A DNA stretch of 64,000 bases. Source: Chamaea fasciata (lineage: Eukaryota > Chordata > Aves > Passeriformes > Sylviidae). Positions 44,801 to 59,800 of this stretch are shown here, in pieces. A program made the translations under genes and the position numbers. The first letter of the stretch is position 1, and each line of letters opens with the position of its first letter. The DNA is taken from the NCBI GenBank assembly GCA_029207755.1, contig JARCOQ010000016.1, forward strand, positions 13,909,307-13,973,306, given 5' to 3'. The notes under the pieces are model-generated. The model searched no databases and had not been told where the DNA came from. It worked only from the letters and a program-made list of their open reading frames with translations.

Positions 44801-47800
44801 GTGTTAGGGAAAGTGCTGCATTCTCAGGGGTTCACTTGTAGCTAACAGTTATGGCAGTCAGACCAGAGAAGGCCCCAGCTCCATGCTGTGAGCATTCAGG
44901 AGCTCATCCAGGAGAAACCTCACCAGGGAACCAACTGTGGCTCTTTGCGGCAAACTGATGCTCGTGTGTGGAAACACACAAAGCCAAGATCCTGGATAAA
45001 GAAAAGGCATGAAATGGGAACATAATGAGAATAAAGCTGTTGCTGTAAGCCAAGGGAAAACAGATTTCTGATAAGAAGATAAAAGTCCATGACTCTATTA
45101 AGGGCATTTCACCCCTTGCTCTAGTACTGCTCTTCTCCAGGGAGCCTGTTCTATTGATTGCCAGGTAGAGAGAGCAAACAGCTGTCTAGAGCTATTTCTG
45201 CTTTTGTAATTTAAGGGGCACAGCTAGAAAGCTTTTGTAACAGAAACACTATTATGCAGGAATCCAAATAAATAATCAGTGACTAATAACACCAATTACA
45301 GAACCTTAGATAAATTAACATGGTAAAATGTTTAAGTACAGTCTTGAAAGTCTGTGCAGTGAGTGCTGCATTCCAGGAAACAAAAAGCCACACACAGGCT
45401 CTCTACCTGCTCTCTTAGCTGAGAAAGCTTTAAACAATCAGAAGAGGAGATGCTGGAGAAAAATGATTAATAGATTTCTGTTTTAAAGATAATTAATTTC
45501 TCCCAAGTGATGCCTGCAATTGGGCCAAGAACACCTGAGTAAAATGGATCTGGCTGCAGCATAATGCCAGTGGTCAGAAAATGCTGGCATGAAGCATCAG
45601 GAGGTGGGAATAAATCAGGCTGTGAGCTGAGTTGCTAAAAACCCCCAACCACTCTCTGGCAGTGGCTATTCCCTGTAAGGGAGAGAAAGAACTGCAATGA
45701 AAGGCATCAGCACACCAGCAACGTGAACAATCCCTACAGCACTAACACGTCACATGGCCTGAACAGAATAAGCATTATAAAGCACTGAAATAATAATTCA
45801 GGATAAGGGAAGATACAGATCTTGCTGATCTCCAAGAATTTTCCACAATAAATGCAAACAAGCTGTTGCAGGTATGACTTCAGCTGGATTGTCTCCTTTC
45901 GTTTTAACTAACTGATCACTACAAGGTCTGTGATATCCTGGACAATCCTCCCCTGATTTCCAGGGACAGCAGCAGCTTTATGCTATTTCCTGTCTCCAGT
46001 GGGGCATTACAGTGGTTCATCTCCATGAGTGACCTGCCTGTGGCCTCCAACTCACCTGTAACGTGTTAATTCTTCTCCCATTGAGGTACAGGGGGAAGCT
46101 GATGAAGTTGCTGTATTTTGTCACCACCTCTGGAATGGAAAGAAGACACAGAAGGGTCACCTTTGTGGAAACAACACAGCAGGAATTTCCTCAGTAACTG
46201 CAGGTGAAAGGAGTTGCAGGAGAGGAAAAAACCTGTAAATTCACCTCCCACCTGTGGGCACCAACAGACTTCACCGAGCCCCAGGGATAAAAACATTCCC
46301 CTCCTCTACTCACCCTTGACTCGGTCTTCATTTGCAAACTCTTTGCAGTCTTCTTTGAGGTGTATAATAATCTTAGTCCCAGCTCTGACCCCAGACGCTT
46401 CTGCAATCTCAAACATCCCTGAACTAGGATTAGAAACAAACACTGTGTCAGTTTTTGCTTACCCGTGATAGAACAGAGAAATTGTTAGTTCAGCTAAGAG
46501 CACACACAACACTTCAAGGCCAACAGGAAAAGGCAAAAAAAGTCTTGAATGCCTGAATGCTGCTTGTGCCTCTGAGAAACCCCCAAAAACATGCGGCTGT
46601 TTTCCCCACAGAGACTCCAGACCCAGGACACACTGCTCTGCAAAGACACTAGCTACTGAAAATCCAAACCAGTCTAGCGTCCCAGTTTTCTCAAGAATTT
46701 AAATAACACAGTAAATTCTTTATTCTGAGGAAATTTTAAGGGGATGCTGAGCTTGTCACCCTCAGAAGCTCCAATTTCAACATGTCCAGCAGCCAACAGC
46801 TTTGCCATCACAGATATTTGCAACTTCAAGCAAAAAGCAAAGGATGAGCACACAGCTGTGACCCACAGAGGAGATGTGCCTGCAGACCCCAGCGCTGCAC
46901 AAGCTCTACTCTCTGTGGGTGCCTCGAGCCCAACCTCAGAGGATGATCAGACCAAAGTTCAGTTTGTCCCTGTGGTGTGGGGCCCCCTGAGCTGACTGCC
47001 TGCCAGCAGGGATGGAACAGGAGAGGCAGGTACTCTGTCCACAGCATGCCTGCTCTGACAAACCAACTCTTGTCCTTGTAGTTTCACACTGGCACATTTG
47101 GCCATGCTTTGTTACTGTGTATAACTTGAGCAGGACCAAAACCAGTCAGCCAGGTCCTGAAAGAACACACAAGGCCTGTCTTTGCACAGCTTTCAGGCCG
47201 TGCCTGGTCTGGACACAGCCCTCCATGGTGCCACCCCACTCTGCAGCCTCACCCATCAGATGACCAGTGGTAGCCTGGGCTGCCTGGCTCTGCTGACTGT
47301 GAGAACACCTCCACTTTATCAGCCACCATGAAGGCTGAATAGAAACCCACTCCAAACTGGCCGATGATTTTACTGCTGGCTTCAGCTTGGCTCTGCAGAG
47401 CTTCTAGGAAAGCCTGCAGGGAACAAAGGAGACACAAACCAGCACACAGTGACTTCAGGTATTGCCGGAGGTTGTGATCAATCCCCAGCTGGGCTCCTCA
47501 GGCACTGCAGCCTGGCAGTCCAGCACCCTCACCCCATGCTCCTGCATCAGTGCTCTGAGGAAGGTTCCCAAGGAAAAGGGTTCCTCCACAAGGACTGCAC
47601 CTCTGGGAAAGGGGAACACTGCTTAGAGCAGTAAAAGGAAAACAAGTGAGAGCTCGGTCAGTCAGGAGCAGGAAAGCCCTTAAAATAGTGCCTCCAGAGA
47701 TGAAAACAAAAATCAGGTACACATGTACCACACTTTGCTGTGGGGACAGAGCTGCTGCTCCCCTGGACATGGGGTAAATGCCAAGTGGGAGGGTGCCCCT

Positions 47801-50800
47801 CTGTAAGGATGGCTGGGCAGGAGGGTGTTTGGAGTGAGGGCAGTGGGTGCAGCAGTGCTACACACAGGGCTCCTCAGCACTGCCTGGGCTCCCTGGGCCT
47901 CCCACAGCACAGCAGAGACCACTGAAAGCCAGAAGACCCCACAGGTAGGTTTCATCTTCCAAGAGGGGTGTAATTTCACAGCTGGGCTGAGGGCCAAGGG
48001 ACAAAACAGAACGAAAAATTACTGGGAGAACAAAAGTGGTTGTTATTGGGGAAGAGTTTTCTAAGGGAGGGAGAAAGGTCCTCATCCCAAGTTACCTTTG
48101 AGCCTGATCGAGCGATGGTACCAAGGTTAGAAACCAGCTCCTCCTGGGTCATCCCAATACCTGTGTCCTGGAAAGAAACAGCAATTGCAGCTGAAATATC
48201 AGTAGGAAATCATTGCTCCAGCAAACAGCACCCAAGAAACTTATGCCTCCAACTCCCACTCTCTCCTTCCCCTCTGAGTTATAAATCCAACAGCAAACTT
48301 CCAGCTATGACTCCACCTGCCCATGGCCAGGAACACAGACTCAGAGGGCACAGAGCTCCAGGGGCAGCCACAGCTGCCTACAAACCACCGGAAAGCTCAG
48401 AGACTGGCCATTTCTCAAGGCAAGACAAAACCATGCCAGGACATGCTGGATCTCTCTAAAAAGCACAGGATGGCAATGCAGGAAAGAGATGTCAACCCAG
48501 CCATGGTGCCACAGTGCCAGATGTCATGCACAGAGACACCCTCCATTCCTGAACAGGTCTGAGGGGGAGATGAGGAGCGCTGAGAAGCAGCTTATTTGCA
48601 ATCTGCAGATGTGGAACCGATGCACCAACACCGGGAATCAGCGGCAGAGCAGTCAATCCCTGAACTCTCAGTTAATGCAGACCCTCGTGTGCAAACACCA
48701 CATGAACTGATCTCCATCTGCTCTACCTTTCCCCCCTTCTCCCCCTCACCCTGTGCTCCACGATGTGAGTATGAAGCTGTCAATGTCCAGGAGAGCTGGG
48801 TATTGCATTCCCCTGGGAACAGCCTAACCCCAGCCAAAATACAATGCACCAGCTACACTTTGTGATGTTCTGCCCGAGCTTCAGAGGCACACAGCACCTT
48901 GACATCTCCATGTCGTTCCAGAATTGCACTGCTGCATGCAGATAAACATCTCCCTGCAGCTCACACATCTCAGGCAGCAGAGCCTGCAGCAGCACCACCC
49001 AGAAAAGGCTGCAGTAAGTCTCAAACCTGGCTGCAACTTCAATTTGCATGAAAAATTGAAGGCAACAAAGGTAACAGCAAAGCCCAGCTAGAAACGGCCA
49101 CCCTCTCACACAGGACCCCAACAAAAACCTTTCCCATTCTGTTGCCCAATGTGTTTTCAGCCTTGCTCCACACACATTTTCCACATGAGCAAAGGGCAGG
49201 CTACTGCCCTCCAGGATGACACTCCTAAGAAAAAAGTGCCATTCCCCCTCCCAAATCCCAGCAGCTTCTCCACCTGACACAAGCATCCCAAGAAGCCACT
49301 GTTACATGTTATCTGAGCCACTCTCTGAGGTGAAAAGTAGCCAACTGAGATGTGATTCTCATTCCCATGAGGGATTCAGCTCTACCTGAATACTTGTGGG
49401 CATGGTTATGGCAGCTGCCACATCCAGAGTGGGCTCACACATTCCCAGTGCCTTAGCAGGGGTGCGATTTGGTGTGCAGGGTCAGCAAAATCAGCTGCAA
49501 CAGAGCTGGCAGCTGCTAGGTGGCTCAGAGGTGAGGTGCCACCCATGGAGCATTTACTGGGCTTATTTCTACCAAAGTAAGTTAATGTCAGTATGTATGT
49601 AATAATGCAGTGTTTAACTGCACTGAAGGATTGAACTGTTCAGCCTGTGAGGTGCCATGTGGGTAAGACATTTTCCTGCCCCCCCACAAGTCACGGCACA
49701 GCACTCCCTTTCCCTTGGTTAAATACAGTAAGGCCAGTCAGTCCACTTGGCTGAGAAGAGGGATGATGCCCAGTAAGATCTCAACAGCGAGAGATCAAAC
49801 GCCAAGAAAAACAAACAGCGTATGGCAAAATCTCAGGAATCTGACATGGTCCCTTCCCCCAGGGAAGAAAAAGCCAGAAAGAACAGTTTTCAGCATCTGG
49901 TTCAGTTTTTCTTCATGCCAGACCCTGAACAGAACTCTGATCCACTTCTATTTATAGCACAGCATGTCATTCCCAAATTCCAGTATGTTAAAAAAAAATA
50001 CATCCTTACCCCATAAATTTATTTGGCTATTGGATTCCTAATGCCCTGCCAAACTTACTGCAGAATGCCTAATGACAATTCCTGGAGACTACTTTGATGA
50101 GGGTGAATCTTATGAACAAAGAAAGTAGGACTCAGAACAGCCAGGATGCTGACAGGGAGAGCAGAAAGCGAAGATCCTGGCAAAGCAGACATTCCCTACT
50201 GCAGGAAAACACCTGGATGGATTAGGATGAAGACACCACCATGATTCAAGCCATCCTTGCCATGTCCACATTTCCTGCAGCTGCCCTTTGGCTCCCTTCA
50301 TCACATGGAGAGCTGCTCAGGGGAACGGGAATAAAGCGGCAGCAGAGGAGAGATGGGAGCTGAGCTCTGCAGAGCAGGAACTCTGCCAGTCATGGGAAGC
50401 AACTGAACCTGCCCATGAGCAGCCCACCTCGGGCTGGGCCCACCCAAGTGCTGGCAGCTCCAGGTCCACGAAATCCAAGGAAGCACCTGGTGGAACTTCT
50501 ACTGCCCTCCTCACGCTGACTGCGCTGTGCTGCACCAGCTGCTGCTCGGGCACTGGGCATCTACACCGGGAACCACCACGGAATCACACAACCCCTGCAA
50601 ACACCTGTGCCCATCCAGCCTTTGCTCCACCATCAGCATTACAACTTTTCTTCCTCTGCACACAGTTCTAGCCCTGCCTCCAGCCTGCAAGAAAAGCTGT
50701 ATCAGGCTGACCACAGCCACAGCAGAGCTGTTTGTAACAGCACAAAGCAAATTGTACGTGGGGCTTCTCAAATTACAAAATATGAGGGATATGCTCAGAG

Positions 50801-53800
50801 TGTCATGTGCCAAATGTCTCTCTACAGCTTGGAGAGACCAAGACACAGAGTTCAGTGTGCTGACCCTTCATTAGCTGATGGTTAATTACGGAAGACCTGC
50901 TGTTACTCAGCAGAACCACCACCTCCTCACCTGGATGAATTTCTCCTCTGGTACTTCTTGGGGTGCAGAGTAAAACTCCTCCCCCAAACCACCCCCTATG
51001 AAAGACAAGAGGTTGCGGACTTTCAGACTATGAATGGCTGGTGGCCACAAGTGTTGAACTGAACTCAGTAACTTTTACCCCAAAGAGGCATCAGCTGAAT
51101 GTGGTTTTTAGCATCTTTTTATGTGTGGAGACCTCCAAGGTACCAAAGCTGTTGCTGACCTGCACCTTTGTGCCTTCTGTGCCCTTTGTTCTAACCCTGT
51201 GGTGAGGGTGCTGGATGTTTGCAGAGACCTGCTGTGTAAGATTAGTTAAGCTTTGCCCATTACCTGAGTCCAATTTAAAGTACTGCAGACCTTCCTTACA
51301 CCTAACAACCCATTAAGCAGCCATTAACTGCTGCCTCTGCCATGACTGTATCAGAAGGAATGCTCCCAGCTAGAGGTACCTGGCTGAACTATTGTGTCTT
51401 TCACTTTGCTCTGTTGCAAAACAAACACCTGAAACATTTATTTTCAGTTTAAAACCTCAATGGGGCATCAGAAGAACGCTGACTATAATATAAAGACATG
51501 CTGCTTTCACCAGTTGATAAGGTAATAAAATCCCAAAATGTCTGATTAGCAAATGTGCCCACTGTTATTTAAATACCTTGATTAAAGACTTACAATTCAC
51601 AAGACCAGGACAGCAGCTGCACTAGAGCAACGTTCTGGTTTAGAATCATTAAAACATCTGCAGCAGCAGCAACCAGCAGAATAAAACTGATGCCTGCGAA
51701 CATGAGGTTATCTTGGCCTAGTACATGGAAGTTGTCCAAAGCAGCGGGCCTGAGCTTTCCTTTGCAAAACCACAGGCTCGGCCTCCACCCATCCAGGTCT
51801 AAATACCTGCTGTCCAGAAAAATGCTGCCTTTCATTTACTTTGAATTTCCCATTTTTATACAGGATATGCTCTTATTCTGCCGTGAAGAGGACTGAAAGA
51901 TTGTGCATTTCCTTCCTTGGGCCACAGGTTATTTGAGAGGTGTTTATTATATTTTTTACTTGTTAAAGATGATGCAACCACTGGAAACTGTAGCCCATCC
52001 CTGCAATCTGTGGCACATTTCTGTAGTTTTAATTCCACCTAAGACTTGCTAAAGTACAGCCAGATTTACCCCTCTATCTCCACCTGTCCATCTCCTGCTT
52101 CTTCAAGTCCAGCTGACACACAGATGCTGCAGTGCAGGTCACCCTCTCTGCTGCAGCCTGGTTCCACAGGGGAGGGGGACCTGCTCCCCACCTGCCCCAA
52201 GCTTTGTGGGACACAAGGGTGCATCTGCACTGACTCCTACAGCCCAAACAGCCCAGTCCTTACTGGAGCCCCAGCACAGCCCAGTCCTTGTTACAGGCTG
52301 TTTGGTGAGGCAGGACAGATCTGCTCAGCGATACAGGGAGCTGTTGCAGGGAGGAGTGGTGTTTGCAGTCATTTTAACTCCTCCCAAACACAGCAAACTG
52401 GTGATTTTGTGGCTTCACAGACACTGATTTTGGATGACGGCAACAGAGGAATGAAAGCCCAACAAAGGGAACTGAGCAGCCCAAGCTCTGGCAGCAGCTC
52501 CGCTGCTTTCCCCTGCTAGAACAGCAAGCACACTCCCTCCCCCAGCAGAAGCAGCCATCAGCTCTGTAAACATTTCAAACCATTTCCTCTAAACTGTCCT
52601 AGTCCTAAATTAAGCACCAGCAAGGAGCAGGGCTGCATCCCCGAGCTCACACATCACCACCAGGCACAGCAGCACGGCAGAACTGCACAGCTCCAACACC
52701 AGCACAGCACAGCCAAGTGCCTGTCACCTGGTGCAGGTGCTGAAGGTGAGCTCTGTGCTCACAGAGCCTTGGGGTCTGTAAGAGGCTCTCTGCTCCCACC
52801 TCAAAGGGTCCAAAACCACGTTGGTAAAGCTTCAGCACGCACAACTGCAGAGCTCTGCAGAGCTGTTCTCACTGGAAACACACCCCTCACATTTTCAAAT
52901 GGATTTTCTAAAGCACTCTGACCTTGCAGGCTGTGGCTGCTACAGATGGAGCTGTCCTAGAAACACGAGGCAATTTTCAAAGGGATGGAGGAAATGGTAG
53001 AATTTGCTTAAACAACAGGACGTTAGTGAAGGAAGCAAGGTGGTGGAATTCAGTCAACATGTCCCTCTTAGCAGACACTACACTGCAATGCTTAGGTGGA
53101 ATATTCCTGAATGAGGACATCCTATCAGAATTCTGAGTCTTGCTGTGCTTATGACTGGAATTCAGTCCTGGCAGAGAACAAGGAGAGCTGCAGTCACTGA
53201 ACAGAGATGAGTGTAGTCCTATACCAGATCTACATAATCCCCCGGCAATGTCCCTGTAATGGCCATCACACATTACAGACCTGCCTTTTCTCAGCTCAGT
53301 GAGACACAAAGAGATGCTACAAGGCTTGGAAGAGAAGGGGAGAGATTCAGCAGATCCAGAGGCACAGAGAAGCATAAAGATCTGAGAAGGATCCAAGGGT
53401 CAGAGTGAGACAATGGGACCTTTCTAAGAATAAAAAAGGGGTGACGGTTGCTAGAAGTCATGTATGAGGGACCTGCTGCCTCTTTTTTTGGTAGATCCTA
53501 GTGGGTACAGAAAACAAAACAGTGACTAAGGGAAGATCCATCTCTGCCTCAGTCACTGCAGCAAGCTTTCTTTCACCTTTGCATTCCTGAAAGGCATAAA
53601 AATGTTCTGAATGATGCTTGTTCACAGTAATCATTATATGCAGTTTACTTCTTCAAGAAGTTATAAATAACCCCCTGACTGGAGGTAAGGAGCTTTCGGC
53701 ACTCTGGAGAAGGCAAAGCTATTAAAGAGATTGGAGCAGCGTTGTTCTCGCTGCTCCCCACAGCCCAGGACTGCTGCAGTTAAAAGCTCCCTAGTTAAGA

Positions 53801-56800
53801 CTGATCTAATGGCATTAGAGAGGCACTGACAGCCAGGCAGGGGGTTATAAAAAGCCCAATCCCTAACCCATCTAACTGGGATGGCATCAGAGGCACCCTG
53901 CAAGGTGGGCAAGCAGCTCTCCAACCAAACTGCCAAAGGTGGGGAGAGGGCATGAGAGGTAACAATGTCTTGATGGAATCAGATGCTTCATGTCCACTAC
54001 GATCTCCAAAGGGAAAGATGAGAGGCAGGAATGACCCCCCCTGCCTGGGGCTAAGCTAGGGCTCCTCAAACAATTGGTGTTACACAGGAGTCAGAAAACT
54101 GCAACAGCGTGACAGGAATAGCAAAGCCCTTCACCATGGTTTGAGATTCTCTGCTCGGTGATTGTGTTGCCCACTGACAAGCACTAAGTTCCCCATGGCA
54201 ACTGCAGCACTTGCTCTTCAGAGGAACAGAAATATAAAGTAACTGTGCAGCTTCCAACAGCCCCCTGTGCTTTTGTCCCACGTGAAAAATATCAGCCTGT
54301 GTGCTCTGTCTGTGCCACATCTGCCCCAGACCTGCCATGGTCACTCAGGGCCTGCTTCATCTTCCTCCTTCTCTGCTCTCCTAGGAATGTCCACAGCTAC
54401 ACTCATGGCTGACACAGCTCCACAAGGAAAATGACCAGTTGCCTTCTTAACATTAGGAACTCTGCCAAGAAACACCAAAACTGAGGCTCAGCCTCCCACC
54501 CTGGACAAGAGCCACGAGCAAGATCAAAGTACAGAGAGACAGCCCAGCTCACTTCCCTCCCCACACTGAGGCCCACAGGTGACTGCTCTTACAGAATGTC
54601 TCTCTCCCAATTGGCATTTTGTCACCAGCAGGGACAACCAAAACCTGGGCACAGGGAAGTGCTGTGCTACTGCCCAAATCTACAGTCCCAACTGCCTGAG
54701 GGAAGAACCTTAGCATCAGCTGGACTCAGCCTGTCCTGGAGCAGGAAGAGATAGAGACAGGCAGGAATGGGAAGCTCTTTTCACTACCCTGGCATTTCCC
54801 TTCTCACCCAGGGGAGAGAGAAGGTCTTCAAGCAACCATGTAACACCTCAGATTTAAGGAGGTACATGAAAACCTCCCCAAAGGTCAGGAGGAAACCAGA
54901 TTCACAACTTAACCACTAGTGAGAAACTCACATAACCTGGGAAGTGCACTAGGCAGGGGTACTGGGAGAAGAGCTACAGGTACTTCCCAATAGGGAAAGA
55001 AGAAGCAGCAAATTTTCCTATGGCTACAAGTGGGGAGCAGATAACACTGCTGGTTTCTCATCAAATCCTGAGGTCACAGCCTCCCGAACCAGAGCCCAGC
55101 TGAGGACAGAACGTTCTTTGGGCAGGCCTGGGGACTGTGCTGCTGCTCGCCTTCCAGTGACTCTTCACAGGACAACGGCCAGTGATGAGAGCAGCAGGGA
55201 GTAACACTCTGCTGCTGCCAAAGGGAACTACCTGGATGGTGATGGTTCCCTTTGCGCTGTCTGTCTGCAGGTGGATCTCCAGCTCTGGCAGGGCCTTCCC
55301 TTCCGTCATCAGCCGGTGCCGCAGCTTCTCCAGCGCGTCGCTGCCGTTGGAGATCAGCTCCCGGATAAACACCTGGGGACCAGACACAGCCTGACCTTGC
55401 AGCCTGGCCCTGGCCCTGCCCCTGCACAGCACTCCCGCAGCCCCGCGAGCTCACTGGCTCCCACTAATTCCCAGCTCCCCAAAATGGGTTTCCCCATTAT
55501 CCCCCAGGAGAACAGTTTGTCCAAACTCAATGTGAAGCTGCAGAGGCTCAAGGCTCACAAAGCCACTTGGCTATACCTACAAATTGGTTCAAAATTTTCA
55601 AGGTGTTTTAAGAAAACATAATTCAAGAAAGCCTGACATCAAAGTTCAGGACTCACTGGGAACTGAACAGTTACTCTCCCAGCTCAACCATTTTGGATGT
55701 ATCCCTTGACAGAGACAGGGCTTTGCCAACAGAAAATCTCCCAGCAAATTGTGGGTGTCTTACCTCTTTCTCTGAGTACAGGGAACGGGCAACAATGTCC
55801 AGCAGTTTCTTTGTTTCAGCCTGGAACTCATGTTTAGAGGCTGCACCTGGAAATAAGGTTAGGGTTGGAGTTGTTCAGCTTGGAGAAGAGAAAGCTCAGG
55901 GAGCACTTAGAGCCCCTTCCAGTGCCTAAAGGGGCTCCAGTAGAGCTGGAGAGGGATTTGGGACAAGGGCCTGAAGTGACAGGACAAGGGGGAATGGCTT
56001 TACACTGCCAGAGGGTAGGGTAAGATGGGATATTGGGAAAAAATTCTTCCCTGTGAAGGTGCTAAGGTCCTGGCACAGGGTGCTCAAAGCAGCTGTGGCT
56101 GCCCTTGGATCCCTGGAAGTGTTCAAGGCCAAGCTGGATGAACACATCCATACAGCCAGCCCTGCAGGCAGGGAGCTGTGCACAGGAAGAGAAACCTCCT
56201 CAGCTGAAAGACCACCCTTGGCCTTTAGCATAAGGCATTAGAGAACTCCTTTCTCCTGCAAGAGGCATTAGAAAACTCTTGGAAAACCCAGAGGGAAAAG
56301 CCACATCACCTCTGCCGTGCCTTGCTGGCAAGGACATACATCCCACAGGGATGTCCAGGGTGAAGCTGGAGTGTGGGCAGAGAGCACATCAACTCCACCA
56401 GGGACTTTACAGCCTGGTAGCCTCAAAAGTACCTCCCAGGAAAACCACAGAGGCACAGAGTTAAGATGTAATTTCTGTGCTGGAGTAACTCATTGCTCAG
56501 ACTGCTTTAGAGTGCCTCTCCCTGAGGCTGTGCAAAGCAATTCATTCCAGCTAAAGGGCTGATACCAGGACTCTCATCACACCTCCATGATCCACAGCAA
56601 TGACCTGGGCAGGCACAGCTTGCTTCTGGGACAGAGAAATGTTTTCAGCCAATTCCAGTGCCTGTGGAGCCTCCACACACACACATGACCATCAACCACT
56701 GGCTGAGCCCATGGATGCAGTCTTGATGTCCTTGTTTCTCAGTAAAAGCCATTCTGACCTCCACAGCCAGGTTTTGGGAGGGGATGGTGCAGCACAGATC

Positions 56801-59800
56801 GAAAGGATGTGGTGACCAACACCTGCACTTCCTCCAGAGGCAGCAGCACTGCTGAGGAGGACTCAGCTGCACCACACCTTGACCCAGGTGCACCCCAAGA
56901 ATGTCCCCACAAGACAACTGTGCTCAGGCTCACCTTTCACGTTCTCTGTGTTGCTGATGATGGTGTGCAGGGGCTCTTCCTCCTTGCTCTCTGCTGTTTG
57001 TGTGCTGTACATCCGGACAGCAGGAATGCTGGAGGCAGGAATGTTGTGCTGGAGGCTCCAGCACTGGAGTAGTTGTCTCGGCAGACATGCTGCTCCTTTT
57101 GCTAAAGACACAAGTGAAGACATTTCAGTACACATCATCACAAGTCCAGCACCAACAGAAGCACTCCTCAAGGGTCCCACCTAGGTAATCCCATGGGAGT
57201 TACACTGTCTGAACAGTTCCCTCACAATCCAACACCCACCACTCCCCTCCAGAACTGCCTTCACTGCGTAAAAGGGCAAGTTGCTACTTTGGCTCTTCTG
57301 AATTAAAATTTCATCCAGAAGATGATGATAAGCAGTTTTCCCATTGAATAAACCTGTCAGTCTGCAGCTTTCAGTGCTGTTACCTGGCTAAGCTGAAGAC
57401 AACTCCCACACCACTGCCTGTGAAAATATAAATTGGCAATAAATATCTGGCCCTTGACTGTCCAAGCACAGGGATTACATCCCCCAACAAAGCTGGGTCC
57501 AAGGCAAGCAGCACATGCAGCAGCAGCAAGGCCACCAGTCACAAACTCAGTGGGGAAAATGAGACCAGACAGGAAATGGCACAAACCCCTTAAGGTCAGG
57601 GATTCCCAATTCTCCTTTCATTATGCCCAGGTGAACCCAACAGTCTTCTCTCTGTTGGGGGATGAATCAAAGCCAAACTTGGTCACAGAAAGACCTTTGC
57701 AGCACTATTGACCTCTGCCCAAAGCCTGTTCCTTGGAGTGATTTCTGAATTGTTGGGAGAACAGCCTGTGGCAGAGCAGGATCCCAGGGGGTGCAGACCT
57801 GACCCTGCAGCTGCCCTGGGGAAGGCAGCATCTTGGCCTCCCCCACTCCTACAATGAACATAAACAGACTGGACTGATCTGGGAAGCAGAGGAGGGACCA
57901 GGACACCCTGGGCAGAGCCAGGAGAACATGGCTAAGCAGCAGAAGTGGCTGGAAGAGTGACAAGCTCAGATCTTCCTTACAGCTCCCTCTGTGCCTGTTG
58001 GCTGTTTCATCCAGGAAGGGAAGCAGGCAAAGCCTACAGCTGACATTTTCAAGGGGTCCTTTCTTTAGATGACTGGGTACAAAAACACCCAAAGACTGAA
58101 CCAAACCCCATTAGTATGGTGAGAATCCCAAAGCACATCTGTGACCTCCCTGGAAACAGCTTCCACGGCCACCCCCTGCCCTCCAGGCCAGCTGATATGC
58201 TGGGGGAGCTCAGCTCCCTCCTGAACCTTCCTCCACCTTGCCACAGCCCTGAAGTGAACTCAGCATTCCAGCCTTTTCACTGACATCCCTCATCCTCTAG
58301 CTCAGGCTCACTTCACAAATGCCCTGCAAACCTCCTGCCCCCCATAGCAGGTCCTACAGCCAGTGTGGTCATTGAGAACAGGGCTTGCTGCTCCAGACCA
58401 TCATGCTGGGCTCTCACTTGCTCCAGACCAGGTGAACATGAACCCCTGAGCTTTAACAGCACTTCAGTCTCCTGCACCTCACCCTCAAGAGCTGACAGAG
58501 GAGGCTGTCAGTCCTTGTTCTTCTTCCTCCTCCTCACAGAAAGCTTTGAATCAAGATCCACTTCTCCAGCCAGAAGCTTGAATGACTCCCCAGTCATTCT
58601 GCCCTTAAAGAAAAGAGCCCACAAATAGTTCTAAATGCATCTGAACACCTCCCACACACATAACTGTGCTCTCTGCGTCACTAACAGCTCTGCCGCATTA
58701 TCGCAGGACGCGTTCTGGAGCTTCCATTCCACTGCCTGTGCTGGGATCTCTGGGAAAGTGGCAAGGAGAACAACCCGGGTGGCTGACGTGGAAAGCAGCA
58801 GAGCACTCACTGTCCAGCCCCTCATGCTTCAGAGGGGAAGGGCCTGCAGCTCAGGGTGTATATATTTTATTTATGTATTTACATCTTTTATACTCATTTT
58901 ATGCTGGGTGCTGTAGGACACTGCATCGTATGTAAGTGCACACACACATCACGTTTCCCAAACAGCAGAAATAAAAGACAGAATTTTGCTCCCTTCCTGA
59001 CTGCAGGATCCAAAAAAGACACAGATCAGCAGCAGCTTAAAACCGTAAAGTCACTTCTACCATCAGATGTCCAGGCCCCCACACAGGTCACCCGCCAGCC
59101 CATGAACACCAGCTGACTCTACAAACCACAGCTATTTATAATTTGATTTCTGGCTATATTATAATTGTTGATGTATTCACATTTTTTGCCTCCCTACCTC
59201 CAAAGCACAACAATAAATCACCACCCATCAATTCGGAAGTTACTGTCGGATTTGTGCAATGTTTGGTCTTATCATCCTTAATGAACAGCCTGTCCCATGC
59301 CAGGGAGAGACACAGCTCATTAAATACAAGCTGCAGCATCTTCAGCCCGTTCGCCTCTCCAGAGTCCTTGCCTGGAGCAAGGGAGCAGAAAAGGCTCCTA
59401 GCTATTCTGGGTATAAAACCACAATTATCAGCACACAAGAGCTGTTGAGAAGCACCTGCTGAGGTAACAGGTTATGTGCTACTCATAATGAGCCTCAGAA
59501 ACAAACTCCTAAGCTCAGGTGACAGAGGAGGAATGGCTCTTGCCCCAGATAAGCACTGTGAAGTGTTGGGGCAAATCAGGTCCTTTGATATTAAGTTAAT
59601 CAAATGTGGTTAATCAAGTTAATCAAATCTACCACAGCCCACACCCCTTCCTATTCCGATCCCTGCACTGTGAGAGATGGAAAAAGCCACATTATTCCCC
59701 AAACTCCACTTTTTTGTGATCCCAAGTTATCCTGTGCCCATGGCCACAGACCTGCCTCACACACCCACAGCAAAGACAAGGACCCTCAGGGGCTCCTTTC

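Noticed and set aside
51590..51835. Minus-strand frame with a hydrophobic segment in TRAP1 intron 4
   Set aside because: There is no start context, splice signal or family match, and it does not join TRAP1 in phase.
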